A stretch of 64,000 nt of DNA, taken from assembly GCA_046541415.1 (NCBI GenBank), contig JBKHDI010000001.1, positions 96,223-160,222 of the forward strand, written 5' to 3'. Made by a program: the position numbers and the translations under genes. Source of the DNA: CAZOVB01 sp046541415 (GTDB lineage Bacteria > Planctomycetota > Phycisphaerae > SM23-33). The notes below the pieces were generated by a model, which was not told the origin of the DNA, ran no database searches, and saw only the letters and a program-made list of their open reading frames with translations. Below, piece by piece: positions 52,042 to 60,768 of the stretch (positions within the stretch are counted from its first letter, which is position 1; each line of letters starts with the position of its first letter).

Positions 52042-53400
52042 CTACTCGCCTTTGAGTCCGAATCCCGCCAGGAGGTTCTTGATCGTCCGGGCCGTCTTGA
52101 ATTCCGGCCTGGAGAGGAACTCGGTGACAAAGAAGTTCGTCGGGTGCTGCTGGCCCGTCGCAAGGTTTTTCAGGTTGACGGTGAATCCATCGGGCGAGAC
52201 GGCTGCGGAGTCCGACGAGACGAAGACCGCGGCCTGGGCCCCATGCTTCAGCGCTTCCTTCAGCTGCTTGTTGCTCTTCTGGCTCTTGAGGCTGTAGTCG
52301 CAGCTCCAGCCGAGCTTTCGCAGGGAAGATACGATCCGCAGGACGGGCCCGAGGCTCTGCTCGTCGTTGTCGATGACGTAGAAATCCGTCGTCTGGGCCA
52401 GCGAGGGGAGCTTGTTCTTCTCTTCCAGGAGAATACCCAGCACGACATCGCCCATGCCGAAGCCTGTCGCACCGAGTTTCGGGCCGCCCAGAACTTCCAG
52501 GAGGTTGTCGTACCGGCCCCCGCCGGCCACCGCCCGCAGCGATTCCGATGCGTCAAAGACCTCGTAGACGATGCCCGTGTAGTACGCCAGGCCGCGGACG
52601 ATCTTCAGGTCCAGCGTGCAGAAGTCGGCTACGCCCATCGCGGTCAGGAAGTCGAACAGGTCGCGCAGGTCCTTGACGTATGCTTCGGCGCCGGGCGTGT
52701 CCTTGCACAGCTCGGCCAGGGCGTCGACGTCGGGGCAGTCCTGGAAGCGGCAGATCTGCTCGACCTGCTCAGCCGAGAGACCCGCGTCTGCGCATATCTT
52801 CTTGAAGTCATCGGGGCTGACCTTGGGGCGCTTGTCCAGGGCCGGCAGGACCGATTCGACTTGATCGGCCGGGACGCCGGCAGCTTCGATGGCTGCCATC
52901 GTCAACGGCCTGGACCCGATCCGCACCTTCACGTCGGTCGATTCCAGCCCCAGTTCGCCCAGCAGATCGATGCAGACAAGGATGCACTCGGCATCGGCCA
53001 GAACGTCCTCGGCGCCGATGACGTCGATGTTCCACTGGAAGAACTCGCGGAGGCGTCCCTTCTGGGGCCTCTCGGCCCGGCAGACGCGCGGGACGCTGAA
53101 CCATTTGATCGGCTTGGGCAGGGTCTGGATTCTGGCGTTGACCATCCGGGCCAGCGACGGGGTGATTTCGGCGCGGATGGCCAGCTCGCGTTGCCCGCGA
53201 TCGGTGAAGTGGAACAGCTGTTCGGCGATTTCCTCGCCGGATTTGATGGTGAACAGGTCGAGATACTCGAAGATGGGCGAATCGTATTCTTCGAATCCGT
53301 TGCGCAGCGAGACCCGACGCCAGGCGTCGACGATCCAGTTCCGCATGCGCATCTGCTCGGGGTAGAAATCGCGTGTTCCCTTGACCGATTGAATCTTCAT
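52042..53400 (-). CDS. hisS: Histidine--tRNA ligase
   Basis: Class II synthetase of 452 residues. VKGTRDFYPEQMRMRNWIVD at the start, motif 2 region FSVPRVCRAERPQKGRLREFF-like (FQWNIDVIGAE follows), RGLAYYTGIVYEVFD (histidine A motif), and GGGRYDNLLEVLGGPKLGAT with motif 3 TGFGMGDVVL. The C-terminal anticodon-binding domain spans ~345-440 (TDFYVIDNDEQSLGPVLRIV). An insertion around 180-260 is in the usual place. Length is a little above the bacterial mean. Confidence 0.97.
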   Translation of the reverse strand: MKIQSVKGTRDFYPEQMRMRNWIVDAWRRVSLRNGFEEYDSPIFEYLDLFTIKSGEEIAEQLFHFTDRGQRELAIRAEITPSLARMVNARIQTLPKPIKWFSVPRVCRAERPQKGRLREFFQWNIDVIGAEDVLADAECILVCIDLLGELGLESTDVKVRIGSRPLTMAAIEAAGVPADQVESVLPALDKRPKVSPDDFKKICADAGLSAEQVEQICRFQDCPDVDALAELCKDTPGAEAYVKDLRDLFDFLTAMGVADFCTLDLKIVRGLAYYTGIVYEVFDASESLRAVAGGGRYDNLLEVLGGPKLGATGFGMGDVVLGILLEEKNKLPSLAQTTDFYVIDNDEQSLGPVLRIVSSLRKLGWSCDYSLKSQKSNKQLKEALKHGAQAAVFVSSDSAAVSPDGFTVNLKNLATGQQHPTNFFVTEFLSRPEFKTARTIKNLLAGFGLKGE

Positions 53401-53464
53401 GTCGCTGGTCCCGGGCTCTGCGGGCCCGGGAGTGTCCTTTCCGTCTGGCAGGGGCTGGCTGGGC

Positions 53465-53950
53465 CTATTCTTCGGTGGCGACTTTGCCGGCCGACTTGCC
53501 CTTGGCCTTGCGTTTGGGCTTCTCGTCCTTGTCTTTGGCGGTCAGTTTGACCTTCATCTTCGGCTGGAGTTTCCGGCGGGCCTTGTCGCGTTTCTTGTCA
53601 AACTTTTTGCCCAGTTTCTTTCGGGCGTAGGCCTCGAGCTGCTCAGCTGTCTCGAAGAACTCCTCGTATTCGTAGTCTCCGCCGGTGGCGTCGCAGTTAT
53701 CCTGCGAATACTTGCGGCAGATCAGCGGCCTGTCTTCGTAGATCCCGCACCGGTTGTCCTGCCCGATATGTCGGCAGGGGTTCATGATCGAGATATACCA
53801 GTCGCCCTCGTCGACGTGCACGCTGATGCCCTCGTGCAGGAGGAACCAACGGACGTCCTCGAACTCGTCGACGTCCTCGGGGGCATCGATTTCGAAACAG
53901 AAATAGCGGCAACACTTGGCGTTGCATTTCGCACAGTCGGCGTCTGACAC
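53465..53950 (-). CDS. YkgJ-type cysteine cluster protein
   Basis: 161 residues. Eight or more cysteines in a zinc/iron-sulfur-like pattern: DCAKCNAKCCRYFCFEID at the start, NPCRHIGQDNRCGIYEDRP then LICRKYSQDNC. Residues ~105-161 are a strongly basic tail (KKLGKKFDKKRDKARRKL). GTG at 53950 has CAGGAG 8 nt upstream, so the in-frame extension further 5' is not used. The family function is unknown; metal binding is expected. Confidence 0.85.
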   Translation of the reverse strand: MSDADCAKCNAKCCRYFCFEIDAPEDVDEFEDVRWFLLHEGISVHVDEGDWYISIMNPCRHIGQDNRCGIYEDRPLICRKYSQDNCDATGGDYEYEEFFETAEQLEAYARKKLGKKFDKKRDKARRKLQPKMKVKLTAKDKDEKPKRKAKGKSAGKVATEE

Positions 53951-54111
53951 GGCGAGTACTCCTGCGGGGACAATAGGCCCATCCGGTCGCGGCGGCCAGG
54001 GTTGCGGATTATAGGAAATCCCCCCGCCCATGCCAAGGGCGTGTTGAGCCAAAGCAGAAACGCCGCCGAAAGGATGACTGAAACGTTCCCGCACAGTACA
54101 ATGCCCCTCCC

Positions 54112-56229
54112 ATGACGCAGAGTCCGTCGAAACCATCCCGCCTCGGGCCCAGGCTCCTGATTGCATCGGGCGTTGTTAGCTGCGCCGCGTTCGCGATCGC
54201 GCTGTCTGTCCGCAACCTGACCGGCCACGACCTGGGCTACCACCTGGCCTACGGCGACGTGTTCCTGTCGGAAGGACGCATCGTCGATTCCGGGGAGTTC
54301 TGCTACCTGGTCGACCCGCCGGTTGCCCCCGCCGACCAGGCCGAGCCGGGCCCCGGATGCTGGTGGGACCAGGCCGGGCGATACCGCTTCCCCAACGCCA
54401 ACTGGCTCAGCCAGGTGCTTTTCTCGGCGGTGTATTCTCTCGGCGGCGGTATGGGGCTGGTGGGATTGCAGGCGGTGCTGATCCTGCTGATCTTCATCCT
54501 GGCCGTCACGGCCGCACGAAGGATGGGGGCAGCCTGGGCTGCGATGCCATTGCTGATCCTGCTGATCGGCGTGACGGCGAAGGTGCGTTTCGGGCTGCGG
54601 CCGGAGGTGCCCGGCTTCGTCATGCTCCTTGCGCAACTGGCCCTGCTGGGGCCCCTGCTGAACAGCGAGGGGCCGCGAGATATCGGCTGGAAGACCGCAG
54701 CTGGACTGATCGGCCTGCAGGTGCTCTTCGTCAACCTTCACAGCTATTTCCTGCTGGGTCTGGCGCTGACGGGGGCGGTCTTTGTTCAACAGCTGATCCG
54801 CCTGCTGCTGCGCAGCAGCGAGCCTGCCGAAGCCGCCAAAGAGAAGCGGAACCTCAGGTGCGTCTCGTTGGCCCTGGCCGGGCAGATGGTCGCGTGCTTC
54901 GTCAACCCCTGGACGTGGCGGCTGGCGGTGCTGCCGTTCCAGACGGTCCTGTTTCTGCGCGAGCACGACATTGCCGGGTCCACCGGCGGGGTTCACGGCC
55001 ATCCGTGGGCATTCATCGCCGAGTTCTTTACTCCCTTTTCCAAGGGTTACCTGCCGCAGATGGCCACGTGGGGCTACATCGCCTGCCTGATACTCGCCGC
55101 TGCTGCGGGCGTGATCGCCCTGCTGCGCCGGCGATGGGGGGCTGCACTCATTCTGGCAGGGATGACAGTGGTCAGCCTTTCGATGCGTCGGAACATCGCC
55201 CCCTACTCGATGATCGTCTCTGCCGTCGGTCTGGCCATGCTGACGCCCGCAGCCGCATGGGCCATGAACCGGATTGAAAGCACCGGTCGCAAACTCGCCA
55301 CCGGCGCCCAGGCTCTCGTGATGATTGCCCTGGCCGGACTGACCGTCGGCGTGGTCAGCCAGCAACTCTACTTCCACGAGCGCAAACCCGAGCGATTCGA
55401 CGCCGGCTACAGCCAGGTCGTCCTGCCGGTTGACGCAGCCCAATGGTTCGAGACGCACCAGCCGGCGGGGCGACTCTGGACCGATTACGTCGCCAGTTCG
55501 AACTTCTTCTACTTCTCGTCGCCCCACCGGACACCCCCCCTGCTGACCAATACCTGGGCCTATCCGCCCGAGACGATGCGCATGCTGCTGAACGTCTCTC
55601 TGGGAATTGCGGACTATCGTAAGGTCTTCGACCGCTACGATGTCCAGATCGTTGCCGTGCGGTGCGATTCGATGTCGGCTGAGCCCAGCCGTCCGGGGCT
55701 CGTGCCTCTGATTCCGCGCCTGATGGCCGACCCGGACTGGGTCTTGGTGCACCTCAATGTCGCCCACCTGATCTTCCTGCGCAAGGACGGTCCCAACGCC
55801 GAACTGGCCGGACGCGAGGAGCTGACCGAGGGGACATTCGACGCTGCGTCCCACGCGGAGATGCTCCGCCGGGCCGACCCGGTAGAAGCTTACGGCCTCT
55901 ACGCCGGGGCGACGACCCTGTGGCGGATCGGCTGGTTTGCCCCAGCCGAGAGGCTCTACCGACAGGTGCTTGAACTGGAGCAAGATTACCACGAGGCCTG
56001 GGCCATGCTGGGAGTAACACTGGCGGAATTGGCCGCCCGGAAGGGTCTGGCCGGGCGCGGCGAACTGGTCGAGGCCCGCCAATGTCTACAGCGAGCCCTG
56101 GCCCTGGAGCCCGACCACGAGCAGGCCAACATCTGGTATGCAATGGTCGAGCGACAGCTGGCCGACGTGGACCGTGGCGTGGTCTGGAAGAGCAGAGAAC
56201 AGGACGTGGATTTTCCCTCGCAACAGTGA
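54112..56229 (+). CDS. Multi-pass membrane protein, GT-C-like, with C-terminal TPR
   Basis: 705 residues, about ten membrane helices over ~15-430. NLTGHDLGYHLAYGDVFLSE near 34-53 after the first helix resembles the acidic first loop of GT-C glycosyltransferases, and the NANWLSQVLFSAVYSLGG block follows. Residues ~430-560 are extracytoplasmic, and ~580-680 contain TPR-like helices (APAERLYRQVLELEQDYHEA, RQCLQRALALEPDHEQANIW). Lipid-linked sugar transfer is possible but no catalytic assignment can be made. It is divergent from the YkgJ-type gene. Confidence 0.75.
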   Translation: MTQSPSKPSRLGPRLLIASGVVSCAAFAIALSVRNLTGHDLGYHLAYGDVFLSEGRIVDSGEFCYLVDPPVAPADQAEPGPGCWWDQAGRYRFPNANWLSQVLFSAVYSLGGGMGLVGLQAVLILLIFILAVTAARRMGAAWAAMPLLILLIGVTAKVRFGLRPEVPGFVMLLAQLALLGPLLNSEGPRDIGWKTAAGLIGLQVLFVNLHSYFLLGLALTGAVFVQQLIRLLLRSSEPAEAAKEKRNLRCVSLALAGQMVACFVNPWTWRLAVLPFQTVLFLREHDIAGSTGGVHGHPWAFIAEFFTPFSKGYLPQMATWGYIACLILAAAAGVIALLRRRWGAALILAGMTVVSLSMRRNIAPYSMIVSAVGLAMLTPAAAWAMNRIESTGRKLATGAQALVMIALAGLTVGVVSQQLYFHERKPERFDAGYSQVVLPVDAAQWFETHQPAGRLWTDYVASSNFFYFSSPHRTPPLLTNTWAYPPETMRMLLNVSLGIADYRKVFDRYDVQIVAVRCDSMSAEPSRPGLVPLIPRLMADPDWVLVHLNVAHLIFLRKDGPNAELAGREELTEGTFDAASHAEMLRRADPVEAYGLYAGATTLWRIGWFAPAERLYRQVLELEQDYHEAWAMLGVTLAELAARKGLAGRGELVEARQCLQRALALEPDHEQANIWYAMVERQLADVDRGVVWKSREQDVDFPSQQ

Positions 56230-56285
56230 TACACTTTTCTCTCGCCTTGAACCCCCAACGAACCTTCCAGATAAGGGACCCTGAG

Positions 56286-57503
56286 ATGATCCAAGACAGT
56301 TACGGAACGCTGATCAGCAGCCTGGCCCAGGCCAACGACAAGACCATCTGCCTGCTGGTGATGGACGGCGTGGGAGACTGCGACAACGATGGCAAGGGCA
56401 CGGCCCTGCAGATGGCCAAGACCCCCAACTTCGATCAGCTCGCCAAGGAGTCTGCCCTGGGGCAGTTGATCCCCGTGGCCCTGGGCGTCACCCCCGGCAG
56501 CGGCCCGGGGCACCTGGGCCTGTTCGGCTACGACCCGCTGGTCTACAAGGTAGGCCGTGGCGTGCTCAGCGCCCTGGGCATCGAGTTTCCGCTGACGCCC
56601 CGCGACGTGGCGGCCCGGCTGAACTTCTGCACCCTCGATGCCGACGGCAAGGTTTCCGATCGACGGGCAGGACGGATCGACGACGAGACCAACAATCGCG
56701 TTCTGCAGAAGATCCGCGACAACATCCAGTGTCCCGAAGGCGTCGAGTGTCTCTTCGAGACCGTCGCCGAGCACCGGGCGCTGATGGTCCTGCGCGGCGA
56801 CGACCTGGACGACAACGTCGGCGAGACCGACCCGCAGAAGGTCGGGGCCGCCCCGCTGAGCCCCACCCGCGGCAGCCACAGTTCGTCGAAGACCGCCAAA
56901 ATCGTCGAGGGCCTGCTCAAGCAGGTCAAAGAGATTCTCTCCGACGAGGAGAAGGCCAACTTCATCCTGGCCCGCGGCTTTGCCAAGTTCCCCAACTGGC
57001 CCACCTTCGCTGAGAGATACCAGGTCAAGCCCGGCGCGGTGGCGGGGTATCCGATGTACCGCGGCGTGGCCAGGCTGGTCGACATGGACCTGGTCGCCAA
57101 ACCTACCACGGCTGAGGATGTCTGCAAAGAGGCAGCCAAGGCCCTGGCTGACCACACGTTCGTCTTCGCCCACTTCAAGTACACCGACAAGACCGGTGAG
57201 GACGGCGACCTGCAGGGCAAAATCCAGCGGATCGAGGAAATGGACGCGGCGATCCCCCACCTCCTGGCTGCCAAGCCCGACGTGCTGGTCGTTACCGGCG
57301 ACCACTCGACCCCGCCGAGCCTGATGGCCCACAGCTGGCACCCGATTCCCGTCCTGCTGCACGGCCCAAGCCTGCGCGGCGGCGACGGCCCGCGCTTCGA
57401 GGAAGTCGCCTGCCGGGCCGGACAGATCGGGACCATCTACTCCAAGGAGCTGATGCCCCTGGCCATGGCCCACGCCGGCAAGCTGGAGAAGTTCGGCGCC
57501 TGA
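56286..57503 (+). CDS. apgM: 2,3-bisphosphoglycerate-independent phosphoglycerate mutase, ApgM type
   Basis: Interconverts 3- and 2-phosphoglycerate in glycolysis. 405 residues of the alkaline-phosphatase superfamily: LLVMDGVGDCDNDGKGTALQ (metal Asp), TPGSGPGHLGLFGYDPLVYK with the metal/nucleophile region, FVFAHFKYTDKTGEDGD (metal Asp/His) and LVVTGDHSTPPSLMAHSWHP. The ApgM architecture is the archaeal-like form, shorter than bacterial GpmI. AAGGGA lies 7 nt before the ATG at 56286. Convergent with pfp across a shared terminator. Confidence 0.93.
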   Translation: MIQDSYGTLISSLAQANDKTICLLVMDGVGDCDNDGKGTALQMAKTPNFDQLAKESALGQLIPVALGVTPGSGPGHLGLFGYDPLVYKVGRGVLSALGIEFPLTPRDVAARLNFCTLDADGKVSDRRAGRIDDETNNRVLQKIRDNIQCPEGVECLFETVAEHRALMVLRGDDLDDNVGETDPQKVGAAPLSPTRGSHSSSKTAKIVEGLLKQVKEILSDEEKANFILARGFAKFPNWPTFAERYQVKPGAVAGYPMYRGVARLVDMDLVAKPTTAEDVCKEAAKALADHTFVFAHFKYTDKTGEDGDLQGKIQRIEEMDAAIPHLLAAKPDVLVVTGDHSTPPSLMAHSWHPIPVLLHGPSLRGGDGPRFEEVACRAGQIGTIYSKELMPLAMAHAGKLEKFGA

Positions 57504-57531
57504 GGCCGAACACACTCCCACCGCACATTAC

Positions 57532-57574
57532 AAAAGCGGCGGGACCGATTCGAGTCGGTCCCGCCGCTTTGCGT
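57532..57574 (+). terminator. Bidirectional terminator between apgM and pfp
   Basis: AAAGCGGCGGGACCGA (57533-57548) and TCGGTCCCGCCGCTTT (57555-57570) form a perfect 16-bp stem with a 6-nt loop, A-rich on the left and T-rich on the right, between convergent stops. Confidence 0.93.
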
Positions 57575-57596
57575 TTGGTCCAGTTGTTATCTGGAA

Positions 57597-58817
57597 TCAG
57601 ACGAGCTTGCCGATCGTCGGCAGCTGGCCGACAAGGGGCATGGCGTAGTCGGTGTACCGCTTGGTGATTCCGTTGCCCGCCTTGTTGATGTAGTTGCGGG
57701 GCAGGTCCTTGGTCAGACGGGCCACGTCCTTCAACTCGGCGCGGATGTACTCGATCTTGTACTCCGTGCCCTTGAGCCGCTTGAAGGCGACCGAGCCGTC
57801 GATGTCGTCGCCGAGGGCCAGTTCGGCGGCCTTCTGGCCGGCCTTGCGGGCCTCTTCCTGATCGACCGGGCTGGCAAAGCCGGGGAAGCTCCGCTGCAGG
57901 TAGCCGAAGGTATCGGCCCGGACGCGGAGGGTCTTGAACCGCTGCTTGAGCTGCTGCTTGAGGTAGTCCGACAGGAAGTCACCCAGCGCGCCCGAACCGG
58001 AGAGCTGCACGTTGCCGTGGCTGTCGCGTTCGACGCGGTGGCCGAGCTTCTGGGCCAGGGCCACGGTCACCGGCGTGCCGGTGGCGTCGACGATGCCCTC
58101 GGAGACGGCGATCTGGCAGCGGCCGTGCTTGGAGTAGATCTTGTGGACGTCCTCGACGAACTGGTCGATGTCGAAGACCACCTCGGGCACGTAGACCAGG
58201 TGCGGGCCGTCCTTGTCGTCGGTCCGGCCGAGGGCGGAAGCGGCAGTCAGCCAGCCTGCGTTGCGGCCCATGACGACGTTGATCTTGATCCCCGGTAAGG
58301 AAGCACTGTCGCGGTCGTCGCCCATAAAGGCCGAGGCGACGAACTTGGCTGCCGAGCCGTAGCCGGGCGTGTGGTCGGTGACGCGGAGGTCGTTGTCGAT
58401 GGTCTTGGGAATGTGGAAGACGCGCAGCTCCTGCCCGGCCTCGCGTGCCATCTCGTTGACGATCCGGGCTGTGTCGGCCGAGTCGTTGCCGCCGATGTAG
58501 AAGAAGTACTGGACGTTGTGCTTCTGGAAGGCCTCGAAGATCTTCTCGCAGTAGGCCTCATCGGGCTTGTCGCGGCTGGAGCCCAGGGCGGCGGCCGGAG
58601 TGACGGCGACGTCTTCCAGCTGCTTCTGTTTAATGCCGCTGAGGTCGAGGAAGTTCTCCTCGATGATGCCGCGCACGCCGTGGCGGGCGCCCAGGAGCTT
58701 GTCGATCTTCTTGGACTTATTGATGGTCTCAATCACGCCGACCAGCGACTGGTTGATCACCGCCGTCGGTCCGCCCGACTGGCCGATCACTGCATTCGGC
58801 TTAGACTGTTGGGCCAT
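57597..58817 (-). CDS. pfp: Pyrophosphate--fructose 6-phosphate 1-phosphotransferase
   Basis: Reversible PPi-linked phosphofructokinase. 406 residues: VIGQSGGPTAVINQSL at 10-25, YIGGNDSADTARI with GGNDS at 109-113, IPKTIDNDL with Lys138 at 136-144, VVMGRNAGWLTAASAL and ISEGI-type IAVSEGIVDATGTPV. The Asp in place of the Gly of ATP enzymes (GGxD) and the Lys in PKTIDND favour PPi over ATP. AGGAAG precedes the ATG. Together with apgM this gives two neighbouring glycolytic steps. Confidence 0.93.
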   Translation of the reverse strand: MAQQSKPNAVIGQSGGPTAVINQSLVGVIETINKSKKIDKLLGARHGVRGIIEENFLDLSGIKQKQLEDVAVTPAAALGSSRDKPDEAYCEKIFEAFQKHNVQYFFYIGGNDSADTARIVNEMAREAGQELRVFHIPKTIDNDLRVTDHTPGYGSAAKFVASAFMGDDRDSASLPGIKINVVMGRNAGWLTAASALGRTDDKDGPHLVYVPEVVFDIDQFVEDVHKIYSKHGRCQIAVSEGIVDATGTPVTVALAQKLGHRVERDSHGNVQLSGSGALGDFLSDYLKQQLKQRFKTLRVRADTFGYLQRSFPGFASPVDQEEARKAGQKAAELALGDDIDGSVAFKRLKGTEYKIEYIRAELKDVARLTKDLPRNYINKAGNGITKRYTDYAMPLVGQLPTIGKLV

Positions 58818-58877
58818 TTCGGTCTTCCTTTCCGCACCGCGGCTGGGTGTCTCACGCAGCCCGCGGCGAGCATAAAA

Positions 58878-60221
58878 CTACTTCAGAAGTTCTCGTTCGA
58901 TATACGTCGTATCCCAGTGGCCGCTGACATACCTGTCGTGCTTGAGGATGTCAAGGCACAGCGGGATGGTGGTCTTGGTCGGGTAGATGACGAATTCATC
59001 CAGGGCGCGTCGCGCCGTGGCGATCGCCTCCTCACGCGTCGGGCGATGGACTATCAGCTTGCCGATCAGGCTGTCGTAGGTCGGCGGGATGTTGTAGCCT
59101 TGGTAGATGTGGCTGTCCCAGCGGACGCCGGGCCCGCCGGGGGCCACGAAGGCCTCCACCGGCCCCGGCGAGGGACGGAAACCCATCGACGGGTCTTCGG
59201 CGTTGATGCGACACTCGATGCTGTGGCCGCGCTGGACGATGTCTTCCTGCTTGAGCGTCAGTTCCTCGCCGGCGGCGATACGCACCTGCCACTTGACCAG
59301 GTCGGTATCGGTGACCATCTCGGTAACCGGGTGCTCGACCTGGATGCGGGTGTTGACCTCGAGGAAGTAGAAGTTCAGGTTCTCATCGAGCATGTACTCG
59401 ACGGTCCCGGCCCCATGATAGCCGGCTTCGCGGGCCAGGCGTGCGGCCGATTCGCAGATCTCCATCCGCAGGTCCGGGTCCAGACCCGGTGCGGGGGTTT
59501 CCTCGATGACCTTCTGGCGGCGGCGCTGGACGGAGCACTCCCGCTCGAACAGGTGCACCACGTTGCCGTGGGTGTCGCCGAGAACCTGCACTTCGATGTG
59601 GCGGAAGTTCTCGATGCACTTCTCCATGTACAGGCGCCCGTCACCGAAGGCGACCTGGGCCTCGGTCTGGGCCTGCTTGAAGACGCTGCGAAGATTGGCT
59701 TCGTTGTGGGCAAAACGGATGCCGCGCCCCCCACCGCCGGCCGCTGCCTTGATCGCCACGGGGTAGCCGATCTTCTCGGCGACCTGCACGGCGTCATCGA
59801 GTGTATCGACGGCCCCCTCGGAGTCCGGGGTGGTGGGCACTTCGGCACGCTTGGCCAGGGCCTTGGCCTGGATCTTATCGCCCAGGGTCTGCATCGATTC
59901 GACGCTGGGGCCAATGAACTCGATCTTGCAGTCGCGACAGACTTCGGCGAAGTGGGCGTTCTCGGCCAGAAAGCCGTAACCCGGGTGGATCGCATCGACG
60001 TTGGTGATCTCGGCCGCGGCGATGATCCGGGGAATGTTCAGGTAGCTTTCGGTCGAGGGACCGGGCCCAATGCAGACTTTGTCATCGGCGGCATCGAGAT
60101 AGCTAGCTCCGCGGTCGGCCTCGGAGAAGACGGCGACCGTCTCGACGCCGAGTTCCTGGCAGGCGCGGATGATTCGTAGAGCGATTTCGCCGCGATTGGC
60201 GACCAGCACGCGAGAGAACAT
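58878..60221 (-). CDS. accC: Acetyl-CoA carboxylase, biotin carboxylase subunit
   Basis: ATP-dependent carboxylation of biotin on AccB, first step of fatty acid synthesis. 447 residues: SRVLVANRGEIALRIIRACQ at the start, IHPGYGFLAENAHFAEVCRD, AAAGGGGRGIRFAHNE (ATP lid), VHLFERECSVQRRRQKVIEE, FLEVNTRIQVEHPVTEMVT, and ECRINAEDPSMGFRPSPG. AGGAGA lies 5 nt before the ATG at 60221. It follows accB by 25 bp in a pepP-accB-accC run. Confidence 0.97.
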   Translation of the reverse strand: MFSRVLVANRGEIALRIIRACQELGVETVAVFSEADRGASYLDAADDKVCIGPGPSTESYLNIPRIIAAAEITNVDAIHPGYGFLAENAHFAEVCRDCKIEFIGPSVESMQTLGDKIQAKALAKRAEVPTTPDSEGAVDTLDDAVQVAEKIGYPVAIKAAAGGGGRGIRFAHNEANLRSVFKQAQTEAQVAFGDGRLYMEKCIENFRHIEVQVLGDTHGNVVHLFERECSVQRRRQKVIEETPAPGLDPDLRMEICESAARLAREAGYHGAGTVEYMLDENLNFYFLEVNTRIQVEHPVTEMVTDTDLVKWQVRIAAGEELTLKQEDIVQRGHSIECRINAEDPSMGFRPSPGPVEAFVAPGGPGVRWDSHIYQGYNIPPTYDSLIGKLIVHRPTREEAIATARRALDEFVIYPTKTTIPLCLDILKHDRYVSGHWDTTYIERELLK

Positions 60222-60246
60222 GCGTTTCTCCTGTCGGGTCGGGGCC

Positions 60247-60768
60247 TTACGGGCGAACTTTGTAGAGCACCTGGCCGAATTCCACCGGCTGGGCGTTCTT
60301 GACACAGACCTCGGCGATCGTGCCGGAGCACTCTGCCTTGATCTCGTTCATGACCTTCATCGCCTCGACGATGCAGACGATGGTCTCGTCGCTGACCTTG
60401 GCCCCTTCGGTGACGTAGGGGTCGGAGTCCGGCGAGGAGGCCGAATAGAAGGTACCCACCATCGGCGACTTGATTTCCAGAAGGTTCTCAGCCGCAGCGG
60501 CGGGTTTCTCCGCAGGCTGTACAGGCGCCGCTGCCGGGCCGGCCGGCGCGGGGGCACCGGCAGGCTGGGCGGGCATGGCCATCTGGGCCGGTCCGACGAG
60601 TTTGACCTCCTCGCCTCCGCGGCGCAGGTAGATCTTCATGTCGCCTTCTTTGATGTTCAGCTCGGTCAAATCGTTGTCGGACATCAGCTTGACAAGCTGC
60701 CGGATTTCCTTGATATCCATGAGCTTCCTTGCTTGCTCTTCGCCTTCGGGCGAGGATGGTTTGCTCAT
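60247..60768 (-). CDS. accB: Acetyl-CoA carboxylase, biotin carboxyl carrier protein
   Basis: 173 residues if started at 60768: N-terminal helical region (MDIKEIRQLVKLMSDNDLTE), a Pro/Ala-rich hinge (~62-95), and the biotinyl domain with VEAMKVMNEIKAE, biotin-accepting Lys138. The ATG at 60768 overlaps the upstream peptidase stop (ATGA). An alternative ATG at 60720 starts exactly where most AccB proteins begin and has AAGGAA just upstream. Either gives a complete protein. Confidence 0.95.
   Translation of the reverse strand: MSKPSSPEGEEQARKLMDIKEIRQLVKLMSDNDLTELNIKEGDMKIYLRRGGEEVKLVGPAQMAMPAQPAGAPAPAGPAAAPVQPAEKPAAAAENLLEIKSPMVGTFYSASSPDSDPYVTEGAKVSDETIVCIVEAMKVMNEIKAECSGTIAEVCVKNAQPVEFGQVLYKVRP

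Noticed and set aside
53782..56082. Long open frame (~766 codons) antisense to the GT-C/TPR gene
   Set aside because: No recognisable domain, low-complexity Gln/Arg/His composition, and the sense frame has clear membrane helices and TPR units.
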